Positions 1-7,590 of a DNA stretch of 64,000 nucleotides are shown piece by piece. The position numbers and the translations under genes are program-made. The notes under the pieces are model-generated. The model saw only the letters and a list, made by a program, of their open reading frames with translations. It was not told where the DNA came from and made no database searches. Within the stretch, counting starts at the first letter, position 1, and each line of letters opens with the position of its first letter. This DNA comes from Chryseobacterium oncorhynchi (GTDB lineage Bacteria > Bacteroidota > Bacteroidia > Flavobacteriales > Weeksellaceae), in NCBI RefSeq assembly GCF_002899895.1, contig NZ_PPEI02000001.1, positions 682,001 through 746,000 of the forward strand, given 5' to 3'.

Positions 1-871
1 TTTCTATGAGTTTTTTTTTAGGAATATAGAATCCATATTTTTTTTCTAAGTATTCATCAAATTCAAATTTCCAAGGATCATCAATCATAATCTGCATGAG
101 CTTTTCAAAGGATTTTTTATAACACGTAATACAATTCCCCTCCCAACCTTGTAACATTAACCTAAAGGGCATAATAGACCACCAAAAATTAACATGCTGT
201 TTCGTGAAAGGTTTCCAGACAACCAATGGATAAAATAGATTTAAATCCTTTCTTTCTTTAGACATACGATCAAATTCATCAACTCTTATCCCAATGAAGG
301 TATCATAAGCTTTATGTCCTAAACTTTTCATCAATGAATGTATAGGCCTTTCCTTTAATTCACGAGTAGAAACCCTATTTGATACATTGGCCAGTCCATA
401 TTTTTTAACCATCATTTCATATGGTGTATCGTTTCGCTTCTTCCAATCCTGGTTTCGGGTTGCTGTTTGGTATGTTACGATCCTATGTACAGTCCCACAA
501 TCAACTTCTTCAACACACATTCTAAAAATTGGAATACCTGATTTTTTATCTACTTTATTAAATTCAATTTCTTTCAATTGTTCAGGAGAAAAAGAATTTA
601 AATAATCTTTTTTTTTTTCAAAAGATGTGAAAGTTTTAAATTTTCCAAATGCACGTACTTTAAATCTTATAACAGCTTCAACCCAAATTATTTCACACCC
701 GAAATATTCAGCGCAATTTTTCACAAATTCAAGAGTTGCATCATTTTCACGTCCTGTATTGGCATATAATATTGTGAAGTCATATTCGTTACTTTTGTTT
801 TCCAAAAGCCACCACAACATAAAACCCGAAGTTTCACCACCAGAAAATGAGATTAATCCCTTTTTTTTCAT
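1..871 (-). CDS. PAPS-reductase-like ATP pyrophosphatase, partial (C-terminus beyond left edge)
   Basis: Reading the minus strand from the ATG at 871 gives an open frame of 290 codons that runs off the window. The start carries the PP-loop signature SFSGGETSGFM (residues 8-18), followed by ILYANTGREN, the pattern of the phosphoadenosine phosphosulfate reductase / adenine nucleotide alpha-hydrolase superfamily, which binds ATP or PAPS. A later WEGNCITCYKK segment (near residue 253) offers a Cys pair. Proteins of this type are common in phages and mobile elements, where their substrate is usually unknown; the related DndC acts in DNA phosphorothioation. It is the last visible gene of the leftward operon, 35 nt after the preceding stop. 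The family call is firm; the role is not. Confidence 0.85.
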   Translation of the reverse strand, partial: MKKKGLISFSGGETSGFMLWWLLENKSNEYDFTILYANTGRENDATLEFVKNCAEYFGCEIIWVEAVIRFKVRAFGKFKTFTSFEKKKDYLNSFSPEQLKEIEFNKVDKKSGIPIFRMCVEEVDCGTVHRIVTYQTATRNQDWKKRNDTPYEMMVKKYGLANVSNRVSTRELKERPIHSLMKSLGHKAYDTFIGIRVDEFDRMSKERKDLNLFYPLVVWKPFTKQHVNFWWSIMPFRLMLQGWEGNCITCYKKSFEKLMQIMIDDPWKFEFDEYLEKKYGFYIPKKKLIE

Positions 872-906
872 TATTACAGTATTACATTTTTACATTTATT
901 AATCCT

Positions 907-1254
907 CTATTTCCGGCTGACCTCCTGTTCGCTTATGAATACATAATTATCTCGAGGAGGAGCCAAAATTTCAATTCTTCCAGCATACTCTTGTTCGTAT
1001 CTTGCAAGCTCATTGTAATTCATAGGCATGTCAGTAAAAATTCTGAAAACCTGCTGGTCAGTCAATTGTCCGCCCTCATAAATAAAACCTGTTTTTCGTG
1101 CTCCCCTGTACGTTATCACAACCACATCACCCGTTCTAAGGAGTTTTATTCCGATAATATCTAAATTGATCAGCGTACAATTAAAACTCAGGTATCCAAA
1201 CTGTTCCCGCAAATCAGATCTGAATGGCGCCCATTGTGCAAATTTTGTTTCCAT
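907..1254 (-). CDS. hypothetical prophage protein, 115 aa
   Basis: I do not recognise this protein. It is a soluble-looking 115-residue product with no signal peptide or membrane segment and a predicted beta-rich centre (LLRTGDVVVITYRGARKTGFIYEGG). It lies between the replication protein (8-nt gap) and the PAPS-reductase-like gene, on the same strand, so it is probably cotranscribed with the early phage operon. Several small plus-strand frames overlap it but have no support. Confidence 0.6.
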   Translation of the reverse strand: METKFAQWAPFRSDLREQFGYLSFNCTLINLDIIGIKLLRTGDVVVITYRGARKTGFIYEGGQLTDQQVFRIFTDMPMNYNELARYEQEYAGRIEILAPPRDNYVFISEQEVSRK

Positions 1255-1262
1255 AATGTTAT

Positions 1263-4250
1263 TTAATAAGGGTAGTCACTATCACTATCTTTTATTTCAT
1301 GATCCTCACCAGCTCCAAGTGGTCCATTGAGTTCAGCCAAGTATATATATTCAGTTGCAATTCCATTATAGCTTCGCATAATTCGACCATCTGAAGTAGT
1401 CAATTTATCTGCTGGATTCAATATGTATCCTTTTAATTCACAGAATTGCTTTAATTTGTTTTTAAATGATGTTGCAGAAATGTTTTTCACAGAAGCATTA
1501 TAATCGACTAAATTCTTATGTGCTTCTTTTTTAATGACTTCACGGTTTAGATTTTCATCAATAAAGTAACTTTCGGCCCATTCTAAGAATACAGGCCCCA
1601 TTTCAGAAATAAGATTTCTCTTTTTAATGTTTCCTTGTGGCGCTCCTATTTTCTCGTTTGTAGAAAGGTAGAACTGAAGACACTGCATCGCAAAATTGAT
1701 AAACAGGTTCCACTGCTTGTCATCCCACTCTGTGAAGAACATGTTTTTAAAATCATCTTTCGGTTCTCGTTTGTCAAAACCATCTTTTGCGCCATGATAC
1801 CAGTCTGAAAAAGCTACAAATAAAATCCTTTCAGTGGTGGACGAATCTAAACCTATAGGAGCATAGTTTGTTGTAATTCCAATTTTTGGCGACTGATAAA
1901 AAGGAATTAAATAAGCATTTTGATTTTTTGGATTCACATTCAAATCTCCCGTGATATCAGTGAATAGTTGACTAAATGGAAACTTCTTATCTGCATCATC
2001 AAATAAAATATAATCTGTCTGCTCAGTAACTCCATCATAAAGGAAATCACTTTCCAGCAATCCTTTCTTTCGAGCACCCATATATTTTGAATTCATAAAA
2101 AGCCTTATTGCTTTATTTGAAAGTAGTGATTTACCGGTTCTACCGTGAGACTCTGAATCATCAACCACTTCATTATCCATAACATACCCGCAAAGCGCCC
2201 TTGAAGGATCCTTATATCGGTGTAGGTTATACCCAAAATACCAGCATTTATTTAGATAGTGTAATTCTTGCTCATAAACTTGATCATCATCTAGCCCGGT
2301 TTCAGAACCTTCAGTTTTATACTTATCCAGAATGAAATTATTTTCGTTCAAATAATTTTCAATTTTGGATTGAGGAAGATTCTTAATTTCTTCTTTCCAA
2401 AAAACCCGGGAACCATTGATTAAATAGTTTTGAAAATCACAATCTTTTCTAAGTATTGTTAAATCCCAATTTCCATTTTCATCTTTTTTTGCCTTAAAGA
2501 AAGGAGCTTCAATTTTAATTTCACGAGTATTAAGTATATGACGATTTTGCTTTTTAATAATGGTATTTAAAATATCGTTTTCCATCACGTAACGGCTATA
2601 ACCTTTCGTAATTTCTTCAATCCCCTCAGATGTAACTTTCCAGATGAAATTATCAAAAAAGAAATATTGACTATTTGCTGTATAATCTGTAAAATCAAAA
2701 TCCTTAACCTCCAAATTCACAAGCTTTTTATCGGAAACAGCTTCCGAACCGATCAACATATTTAAGAGATCATCAGGATAAAGTGATAAACCTTTTTCTC
2801 GTTGTTTTTCGTCCAGAAAACTGTTGAAAAAATCTTTAATCTCCTGAGCAGAAACCTCCTTTAAAATGTGTTTATCCTGTTTTACAAAATAGTACCCTTC
2901 TTTTCTATTCTCATCCTTAATACGGTAGAATCCATTAAGTTTTAAAAAATTAAAAGCATTTTTATAATTAACTTTATAGTCGGTTGTATTTCTTGTTTTA
3001 TTGTAACTACTTGTCCAAAATTTCCCTGGTCTCGCCAGCTCTAAAAACCTTTCAACCTTTCTTTTTAATTCTAGTTGAAGAGGATCATCAAAGCTGCTAT
3101 TAGTTTTCATAAAATCGGTGAAATCTTTCAAGGCATTTCCACGGAAATCTTTTCTTTTTGTAATTTCTTCTGGAAGCCAGGCAGTCTTAACATCCATATG
3201 CTCAAGGGCAATCTTTTTTCCAGCTTCCACACCCGTAGGATCAAGGTCAGGAACATTAATAACCTCATGTGAATGTTTGAATAATAATCCTATTTCTGAC
3301 TCAGTAATATCTGCTGTCTCCGAATTAAACCAAACTACAGCATCTGCTTTTCCGGTTGAAGCCATATTGATTGAATCACGATCTCCGGAACAAATGATCA
3401 CTTTTTTTAATTTTGTGATTACTTCTTTTTCTGCTCCTGTAGCATGACCATGTTCATCAAGAATATCTTCTTTACTAACTGTCATATTTTTCAGGATATC
3501 TAAACCGAAAATATGTTGCTTCGGTTTTTTTCCTAAATAAGAAAACCTATATTTTTTATCCGCAGATTTTGGCTGATAAATCTTTAGCCATTCTCTGGAA
3601 GGATCTGCAGGTTCAACCTTTACATCTTTCTTAGGACCACGCAATGATAATTTAGGTAATCCACCACCCTCAGATATAATAAACGCTAAAATTGGATATG
3701 TTTCGGAACTAGTAACCGTAAAAACATCACAGAACTCTTTTTGTGTATTTTCAACTTTTTTAATCCAACTATAAGATTCTAAAGAAAAAAGCCTGTATTT
3801 TTTACAAATATCCGGTGTTACCAATGGTCCTAAAATCTCCAATTCATATTCAGAAAATTCTTTGGTAGTATAGGCAAATCCATCATCGTTTAATTCTACC
3901 CCTTCATATTCATTAAATGGACATTTAGTAATATTCTTTACTCTGCTTTTACTTTTATCAATTAGATTAAGTTCTTCACCCAACGCAAGAAGAGATTCAA
4001 AATAAGTCTTTCCGGTATAGTGGGAATAAATGTGGATCCCATGTTTTGATTGTGAAAAAAAATCACCTGAAGCACCCCAGTCTTTCACAAAATAAATACC
4101 ATCTTTTTTCGAAACGTTAGCACTCTCTGTACCTTCCTTTCTTATTTTAAAATGCTTATTTAAATTAGCTTCTGGAAGAAATCTTTCAATTAAATCCCAG
4201 CCTCCATTTGTTGCTTCAAAAATCTGTTCCTGTTGTATTGGAAATGACAT
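1263..4250 (-). CDS. phage replication protein: TOPRIM primase-like domain fused to SF3-like helicase
   Basis: This 995-residue protein is the likely replication initiator/primase-helicase of the element. Around residues 285-345 is a TOPRIM-like segment (VIICSGDRDS, later VPDLDPTG), as in DnaG-type primases and topoisomerases. Around residue 700 is a P-loop (ESHGRTGKSLL), followed near 745 by a Walker B stretch (YILFDDADK) and a sensor-like TTNYAPIG, the layout of phage D5/SF3-type helicases. A long middle region is unassigned. It is the largest gene of the leftward operon, with 24 nt to the gene upstream and 8 nt to the one downstream. Reported phage and plasmid primase-helicases have the same order. 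Exact enzymatic activities are inferred. Confidence 0.8.
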   Translation of the reverse strand: MSFPIQQEQIFEATNGGWDLIERFLPEANLNKHFKIRKEGTESANVSKKDGIYFVKDWGASGDFFSQSKHGIHIYSHYTGKTYFESLLALGEELNLIDKSKSRVKNITKCPFNEYEGVELNDDGFAYTTKEFSEYELEILGPLVTPDICKKYRLFSLESYSWIKKVENTQKEFCDVFTVTSSETYPILAFIISEGGGLPKLSLRGPKKDVKVEPADPSREWLKIYQPKSADKKYRFSYLGKKPKQHIFGLDILKNMTVSKEDILDEHGHATGAEKEVITKLKKVIICSGDRDSINMASTGKADAVVWFNSETADITESEIGLLFKHSHEVINVPDLDPTGVEAGKKIALEHMDVKTAWLPEEITKRKDFRGNALKDFTDFMKTNSSFDDPLQLELKRKVERFLELARPGKFWTSSYNKTRNTTDYKVNYKNAFNFLKLNGFYRIKDENRKEGYYFVKQDKHILKEVSAQEIKDFFNSFLDEKQREKGLSLYPDDLLNMLIGSEAVSDKKLVNLEVKDFDFTDYTANSQYFFFDNFIWKVTSEGIEEITKGYSRYVMENDILNTIIKKQNRHILNTREIKIEAPFFKAKKDENGNWDLTILRKDCDFQNYLINGSRVFWKEEIKNLPQSKIENYLNENNFILDKYKTEGSETGLDDDQVYEQELHYLNKCWYFGYNLHRYKDPSRALCGYVMDNEVVDDSESHGRTGKSLLSNKAIRLFMNSKYMGARKKGLLESDFLYDGVTEQTDYILFDDADKKFPFSQLFTDITGDLNVNPKNQNAYLIPFYQSPKIGITTNYAPIGLDSSTTERILFVAFSDWYHGAKDGFDKREPKDDFKNMFFTEWDDKQWNLFINFAMQCLQFYLSTNEKIGAPQGNIKKRNLISEMGPVFLEWAESYFIDENLNREVIKKEAHKNLVDYNASVKNISATSFKNKLKQFCELKGYILNPADKLTTSDGRIMRSYNGIATEYIYLAELNGPLGAGEDHEIKDSDSDYPY

Positions 4251-4274
4251 GCTATAATCTGTTATTAATGGTTA

Positions 4275-4700
4275 TCACTCTGATTCCTGCTCAATCTCTT
4301 CCAATGCAATAAGGAAAAGACCTACGTAAATTATTTCTCCAAGAAATTGCATTCCTGCTTTCATTTCTTCAATAGATTTATCTTTAAAATCTGAAAATTG
4401 TAGATAGGGATTAGATTCTTTCCATTTTTTAAAATCTGCTCTCACATCTTCTTTCAAATTTTTTACTTTTTCTAAAAGGGAGGTTTCTTTCCCATCTGAT
4501 ATATAATAAGTCCTCGTTTCTTGCTTAATAAGTTCTATATTCATACTCAATGCATAGTTTATATTGTTAACAAAATTTGATAAACATATAGCAGTTCTAT
4601 CTGCACTATTAGCTATAGTATTCAACATATTAGATAATTGAATACATCCTACCCCCTCATGAACTTTTTTTAATTTTCTCCGGTGTTTTTTGCTACTCAT
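4275..4700 (-). CDS. hypothetical prophage protein, 141 aa
   Basis: I do not recognise this family. The N-terminus is strongly basic (SSKKHRRKLKKVH), the centre is helical and charged, and the C-terminal 25 residues contain a hydrophobic stretch (IIYVGLFLIALEEI) that could be a membrane anchor or an amphipathic helix. It sits 2 nt downstream of the 101-aa gene and 24 nt upstream of the replication protein, so it belongs to the same transcription unit. Confidence 0.55.
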   Translation of the reverse strand: MSSKKHRRKLKKVHEGVGCIQLSNMLNTIANSADRTAICLSNFVNNINYALSMNIELIKQETRTYYISDGKETSLLEKVKNLKEDVRADFKKWKESNPYLQFSDFKDKSIEEMKAGMQFLGEIIYVGLFLIALEEIEQESE

Positions 4701-4702
4701 TA

Positions 4703-5008
4703 TTATTCTGGTTTAGTTATTTCATACTTTCTTTTGATTTCATAAATCCGAACTATCGCGAAATCAAGCCCTTTTAAACCAAAGTCTTTGTTTTTTTCTC
4801 CTCTACTATACCATACAATACCAGTAGAGTTGCTTTCAATTTCCTGAGAAATAAAGCCAATCTGACTTGCAATATTTTCTTTAAAAGATTGTAGGTCTTT
4901 TTTATCTATAATAGTTCGGTCTATTTTACCTAGGAATTTTATAAGTTCTTTTTCAAGTGTATTTTTTGGTTGAGAATTACAATTCACATAAACTAAGTAT
5001 TGATTCAT
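4703..5008 (-). CDS. hypothetical prophage protein, 101 aa
   Basis: This is a small soluble protein of unknown function with alternating charged helices and no recognised motif. Spacing of 2 nt to the next gene and 6 nt to the previous one marks it as part of the early leftward operon. Codon use and AT content match the neighbours. Confidence 0.55.
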   Translation of the reverse strand: MNQYLVYVNCNSQPKNTLEKELIKFLGKIDRTIIDKKDLQSFKENIASQIGFISQEIESNSTGIVWYSRGEKNKDFGLKGLDFAIVRIYEIKRKYEITKPE

Positions 5009-5014
5009 TATTAT

Positions 5015-5242
5015 CTAATTTTTGGGTTTGAAAAGCTCTTTTCCGCAATTGGAACAATGCCAGGTCATTCTTAAATCTTCTTCATTACCACATGAACATT
5101 TTTTCCATATATCATGGTTATGGTGCTTGAGAAGTTTATTAAACGATATGTTTCCATAGGTATTTTTAAAATCCGATATCGAAAATTCTATCTTTGGTTT
5201 ATTTCGATATGATTCAACGAATTGCTTTATTTCTGGTTTCAT
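5015..5242 (-). CDS. small zinc-ribbon protein, 75 aa
   Basis: The C-terminal half shows two Cys pairs, CSCG at about residue 49 and CSNCG at about residue 64, spaced as in a zinc ribbon that would bind one zinc ion. Such small ribbons in phage operons bind nucleic acid or a protein partner, but the specific role here is unknown. The gene lies directly after the second tRNA-like cassette on the same strand and begins the tightly packed set that leads to the replication protein. Confidence 0.6.
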   Translation of the reverse strand: MKPEIKQFVESYRNKPKIEFSISDFKNTYGNISFNKLLKHHNHDIWKKCSCGNEEDLRMTWHCSNCGKELFKPKN

Positions 5243-5260
5243 AATGATCTTTTTTTAAGG

Positions 5261-5330
5261 AAAAACCCGACCAGCGTAACCAGCCGGGTAAAAACTAATA
5301 ACCATGAAAACTCAAATTAAACATGAGTTG
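5261..5330 (-). repeat. direct repeat copy A with terminator-like hairpin
   Basis: A roughly 70-nt segment is repeated almost perfectly at 5439-5508, differing mainly by a T/A change in the hairpin loop (GCGTAAC against GCGAAAC). On the minus strand each copy follows a tRNA-like gene, passes through a conserved spacer and ends in a hairpin with arms CCCGGC and GTCGGG followed by a T run, as in a rho-independent terminator. The pair of copies makes two tRNA-terminator cassettes, so the region probably arose by tandem duplication. Confidence 0.8.
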
Positions 5331-5436
5331 TAGAGAAGACCGGATTCGAACCGATACGAGAGGCGTTATCTTCCTTTAATCTCATGAGCACTGAACCAAC
5401 AGTCTGCCAAGGCGTCTACCATTCCGCCACTTCTCT
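5331..5436 (-). tRNA. tRNA-like gene 1 with an expanded central region (identity unassigned)
   Basis: The minus strand folds a perfect 7-bp acceptor stem (AGAGAAG with CTTCTCT), a D arm with the Leu/Ser-like sequence GGCGGAATGGTAGACGCC, and a 5-bp T arm closed by TTCGAAT. Between D and T arms lie about 55 nt, whereas a normal class I tRNA has about 22 and a class II about 33. No canonical 5-bp stem with 7-nt loop is visible there; a 4-bp ACTG/CAGT hairpin with loop TTGGTT is the best local pairing. CCA is not encoded. It may be an unusual phage tRNA, a tRNA with an insertion, or a tRNA mimic. I therefore give no anticodon. Confidence 0.6.
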
Positions 5437-5438
5437 TA

Positions 5439-5507
5439 AAAAACCCGACCAGCGAAACCAGCCGGGTAAAAACTAATAACCATGAAAACTCAAATTAAAC
5501 ATGAGTG
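5439..5507 (-). repeat. direct repeat copy B with terminator-like hairpin
   Basis: This is the second copy of the roughly 70-nt repeat described at 5261-5330, sitting between the two tRNA-like genes. On the minus strand it lies directly downstream of tRNA-like gene 2 and ends with the same CCCGGC/GTCGGG hairpin and T run just before tRNA-like gene 1. Each tRNA-like gene therefore has its own copy of the trailer. Confidence 0.8.
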
Positions 5508-5614
5508 TAGAAAAGGAGGGATTCGAACCCCCGCCCCCTGAGGTCCATCCCCTTACACGTTTTTCAGATGGAATGGAATAGCCCAGCGCTCTGTTCCCCT
5601 AAGCTATCTTCTCC
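5508..5614 (-). tRNA. tRNA-like gene 2 with about 32 extra nt in the anticodon loop
   Basis: On the minus strand a 7-bp acceptor stem (GGAGAAG with CTTTTCT, two G-U pairs), a D arm (GCT/AGC around a GGGG-containing loop) and a T arm (GGGGG, TTCGAAT, CCCTC) are clear. A 5-bp anticodon stem can be drawn from CTGGG and CTCAG, followed by a normal 5-nt variable loop GGGGC, but it encloses 39 nt instead of 7. The extra sequence contains its own CCATC/GATGG pairing. Without removal of the insert, the anticodon cannot be presented normally, so identity is not assigned. It is cotranscribed with tRNA-like gene 1 in the prophage early operon. Confidence 0.6.
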
Positions 5615-5718
5615 GATTAAAAGCACTTAAAGATCATCTACTCTGATTGAAGCTCTCACGATTATAACAGAAAACATTGCTTTTGATTCCATTTTAGAAC
5701 TTCTTTCGAAAAAGTGCT

Positions 5719-5922
5719 TTATATTTTTTTATAAATTTTCATCAACTGCATTGAAAGCTTATCCTTTACCTTAACAGGAACCCTTATCAATCCTAAATCC
5801 TGGTAGTTTCTAAGAGTTCTGGAAAAGGCGAATAAATCCTTTTCATTATTTATTCCCTCAATCTTCATAATTGTATTATGAACATCTATTTTTAAAGGTA
5901 TTTTTAACCAATTCATTTTCAT
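5719..5922 (-). CDS. hypothetical prophage protein, 67 aa
   Basis: This small basic protein of unknown family has no membrane segment. The middle (NNEKDLFAFSRTLRNYQDLGLIRV) could form a short helical bundle, and the basic C-terminus suggests nucleic-acid contact, but neither is diagnostic. It lies 34 nt downstream of the LuxR-type regulator and about 100 nt upstream of tRNA-like gene 2, on the same strand. Confidence 0.5.
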   Translation of the reverse strand: MKMNWLKIPLKIDVHNTIMKIEGINNEKDLFAFSRTLRNYQDLGLIRVPVKVKDKLSMQLMKIYKKI

Positions 5923-5956
5923 AAAAACCCCGCCTAAACGGGGATAAGGTTAACAG

Positions 5957-6514
5957 TTAAACCAGGCCCAATTCAATCGCTACTCTGGCCAGTTCTTGTT
6001 TTGTATTTACATTCAAATTTTTGTAGAGTTTGGTTCTATAAGTTTCAAAGGAACCTAAAGGAATCTCCAACTCTTCAGCAATGACTGTATTTTTCATTGA
6101 CGAAATCAATAGTTGAATGGTTTTAATATCAAAATTTGAAAGTCTATTACCATTATAATTAATAGGTTTACAAACCTTTCCAAAACCTATACATTCATTG
6201 GCAAGTGGACAATCAATCCCATCAGGTTGACATTCTCCATTCTTATAATCTGGGGAGAAATTCAATCCTCCAAACCTACATTTTGCCAACATTTTTTTTT
6301 GATCTTTATTAGAAAGACTCCAAGATTCAAGGATCATTCTAACATCAGTTTCATTTTTGATAATTTCATCCAAAAATTGGGTTTCAGAATCAGGTAAAGA
6401 ATCATAGTTCATTACACTGCCTCCTTTAATTATCATTAATTCATTTTCTTTTTCATTAAAGAAAATCTCAAGGGAAGCGTCACACATTCCCGGATAAAGT
6501 CTAGTTGAAGCCAT
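5957..6514 (-). CDS. LuxR-type HTH regulator with a Cys-rich centre
   Basis: The C-terminal 65 residues form a LuxR/GerE-type helix-turn-helix (NTVIAEELEIPLGSFETYRT then KLYKNLNVNTKQELARVAIE). The centre, about residues 79-117, contains five cysteines, including CQPDGIDCPLANEC, which could bind zinc or a redox centre. There is no receiver domain, so it is not a standard response regulator. It is the second gene of the leftward operon, 4 nt after the small Cro-like gene, and would suit a regulator of early or middle phage genes. Its targets are unknown. Confidence 0.75.
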   Translation of the reverse strand: MASTRLYPGMCDASLEIFFNEKENELMIIKGGSVMNYDSLPDSETQFLDEIIKNETDVRMILESWSLSNKDQKKMLAKCRFGGLNFSPDYKNGECQPDGIDCPLANECIGFGKVCKPINYNGNRLSNFDIKTIQLLISSMKNTVIAEELEIPLGSFETYRTKLYKNLNVNTKQELARVAIELGLV

Positions 6515-6518
6515 TTAT

Positions 6519-6740
6519 TTAATCTAGTATTGATTTATTTTTCATTGCAACCTGTTTCAAAGCTGCAATGATAAGAGGATCTCCCTCCTTTCTCATTCTA
6601 ACTGTTCTAATATTGCTTCGAGTTGCTGTAGGAACTATTTCAAGCACCTTACCTGTATAATGATGGGGTAAATAGTTATCTATCAATTCAAACGCACTCT
6701 TAATATTGGAATCAATTTTTTTTACTTGCTTCTTTTTCAT
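6519..6740 (-). CDS. small HTH protein, Cro-like position, 73 aa
   Basis: The pattern LPHHYTGKVLEIVP...TRSNIRTVR...DPLIIAALKQVA resembles the very small Bacteroidota HTH proteins in which a recognition helix (NIRTVR) is followed by a helix of the type IIxALxxVA. It is the first gene of the leftward operon and is transcribed away from the XRE repressor across a shared operator region. Position and size fit a Cro-type or antirepressor function; this is an inference from layout. Confidence 0.6.
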   Translation of the reverse strand: MKKKQVKKIDSNIKSAFELIDNYLPHHYTGKVLEIVPTATRSNIRTVRMRKEGDPLIIAALKQVAMKNKSILD

Positions 6741-6743
6741 TAT

Positions 6744-6827
6744 TTTTGCGTTGCAATTTGTTGCACTGTGTTACTTAACGTCACAAAGATATGTATTATA
6801 TCTTGCGATACAATACGTAACGCAAAA
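6744..6827. promoter_or_regulatory. operator region of the prophage switch
   Basis: The 112-bp gap between the divergent small HTH gene and the XRE repressor contains the 9-nt inverted pair TTTTGCGTT (6744-6752) and AACGCAAAA (6819-6827), plus further related words (TTGCAA, GTTGCAC, TTGCGATA, CGTAACG). Symmetric repeats flanking a promoter between two HTH genes are the usual architecture of a repressor/Cro operator. Which protein binds which site cannot be read from sequence. Confidence 0.6.
6784..6813 (-). promoter_or_regulatory. leftward early promoter of the prophage
   Basis: On the minus strand TTG (6813-6811), 19 nt and TATCTTTG (6791-6784) match the Bacteroidota consensus of TTG near -33 and TAnnTTTG near -7. 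The promoter lies inside the inverted-repeat operator region and would drive the small HTH gene and the whole leftward operon. Confidence 0.7.
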
Positions 6828-6852
6828 TTTTTAATTAAAAATCCATAACTAT

Positions 6853-7167
6853 ATGACAATCAGTGAGAAAATTTATTATCACATGAGTATTAAAAACTTG
6901 CAGGTTAAAGAATTTGCTGAAATTTTGGATATTAAAAGAGTTAATTTATCAGCAATGCTGAATGGAAGAAACAGATTTACGCAGGATTTTTTTGAAGCAA
7001 TAATTAAATACGCTCCTGAGATTGACCTAAATGCACTAATTGATGTAAATGTGGATGAGGATTTTTATAAAATAGAAAAGGGCGGTTCAAATGATTCAAA
7101 CCGCCTTGAAGAACTTACTAAGTATCTAAGAGAAATCAAAAAAATAACATTAAATGCGAAGATTTGA
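6853..7167 (+). CDS. XRE-family HTH repressor
   Basis: Residues 12-60 form a classic HTH_3 fold (NLQVKEFAEILDIKRVNLSA, then GRNRFTQDFFEAI), as in lambda CI/Cro and toxin-antitoxin antitoxins. The remaining 40 residues are acidic then basic and may oligomerise. It is divergent from the leftward operon and is the only rightward gene of the prophage part, which suits a lysogeny repressor. A near-palindrome GGCGGTT...AACCGCC lies within the coding region at 7082-7106. There is no peptidase domain of the LexA type. Confidence 0.75.
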   Translation: MTISEKIYYHMSIKNLQVKEFAEILDIKRVNLSAMLNGRNRFTQDFFEAIIKYAPEIDLNALIDVNVDEDFYKIEKGGSNDSNRLEELTKYLREIKKITLNAKI

Positions 7168-7221
7168 CACAAATCCGGCACAATCAAAACCTAACACATT
7201 GATAAACAACAATTATTATAA

Positions 7222-7236
7222 TCCTGTCGAGGTCAC
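7222..7236 (+). other. tRNA-3'-end-like scar (TCCTGTCGAGGTCAC)
   Basis: The sequence resembles the last nucleotides of a tRNA (end of T arm, acceptor strand and discriminator) and is directly followed by a terminator. No matching 5' part of a tRNA is present upstream. Similar words followed by hairpins recur at 25858-25870 and 31507-31519. It may be an old attachment-site remnant; this is an inference. Confidence 0.4.
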
Positions 7237-7241
7237 TTAAG

Positions 7242-7273
7242 GAGACAACTATTTGATAGTTGTCTCTCTTTTT
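7242..7273 (+). terminator. rho-independent terminator
   Basis: GAGACAACTA (7242-7251) and TAGTTGTCTC (7257-7266) form a perfect 10-bp stem with a 5-nt loop, followed by TCTTTTTTT. It would end transcription from the XRE repressor. Confidence 0.85.
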
Positions 7274-7434
7274 TTACACATAAAATACTCTATATCAAAC
7301 TTTTACAGCCTGATATTTTATGGTTTGAATTTTTTGATATGAAATCCCTAGTCCATCTGAAACAGACAGTCTAAAAGTGCTCTATCAGAGATTTCATCGG
7401 TATTGAAACATAGTTTGAAATCCCATTAAGGTTC

Positions 7435-7590
7435 TAATATTTTTTTCTCTTTCGGTTTATCATAATTTTTTGATACTAAATATAGTAATTCCAATATAAT
7501 TTTAGCTTCCTTCTCATTTACCTGAATTCCATTCTTAGCAAGAAGAATAATTGCTTGCTCAACTGAAACATTTTTATCAATGAAATTCAT
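7435..7590 (-). CDS. 51-aa protein overlapping the serine recombinase 3' end
   Basis: An ATG at 7590 inside the last codons of the recombinase opens 51 codons ending in TAG at 7435. The product is helical and moderately hydrophobic (SVEQAIILLAKNGI, then KEAKIILELLYLVSKNY). Small proteins of this type are often found directly after serine recombinases in Chryseobacterium-like genomes, and I recall some carrying a misleading PTS-subunit name; nothing here supports sugar transport. The 14-nt overlap suggests translational coupling, and a role as accessory or regulatory factor of recombination is possible but unproven. Confidence 0.65.

Noticed and set aside
3118-3447. A 109-aa plus-strand protein
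   Set aside because: It lies inside the replication protein on the other strand and has no family character.
5261-5507. A CRISPR array from the two 70-nt repeats
   Set aside because: There are only two copies, separated by a tRNA-like gene, with no uniform spacer and no cas genes in the window.
7435-7590. A PTS sugar-transporter subunit, the name I recall for similar small genes
   Set aside because: Fifty-one residues without any PTS motif cannot be such a subunit. The name would be a misannotation.
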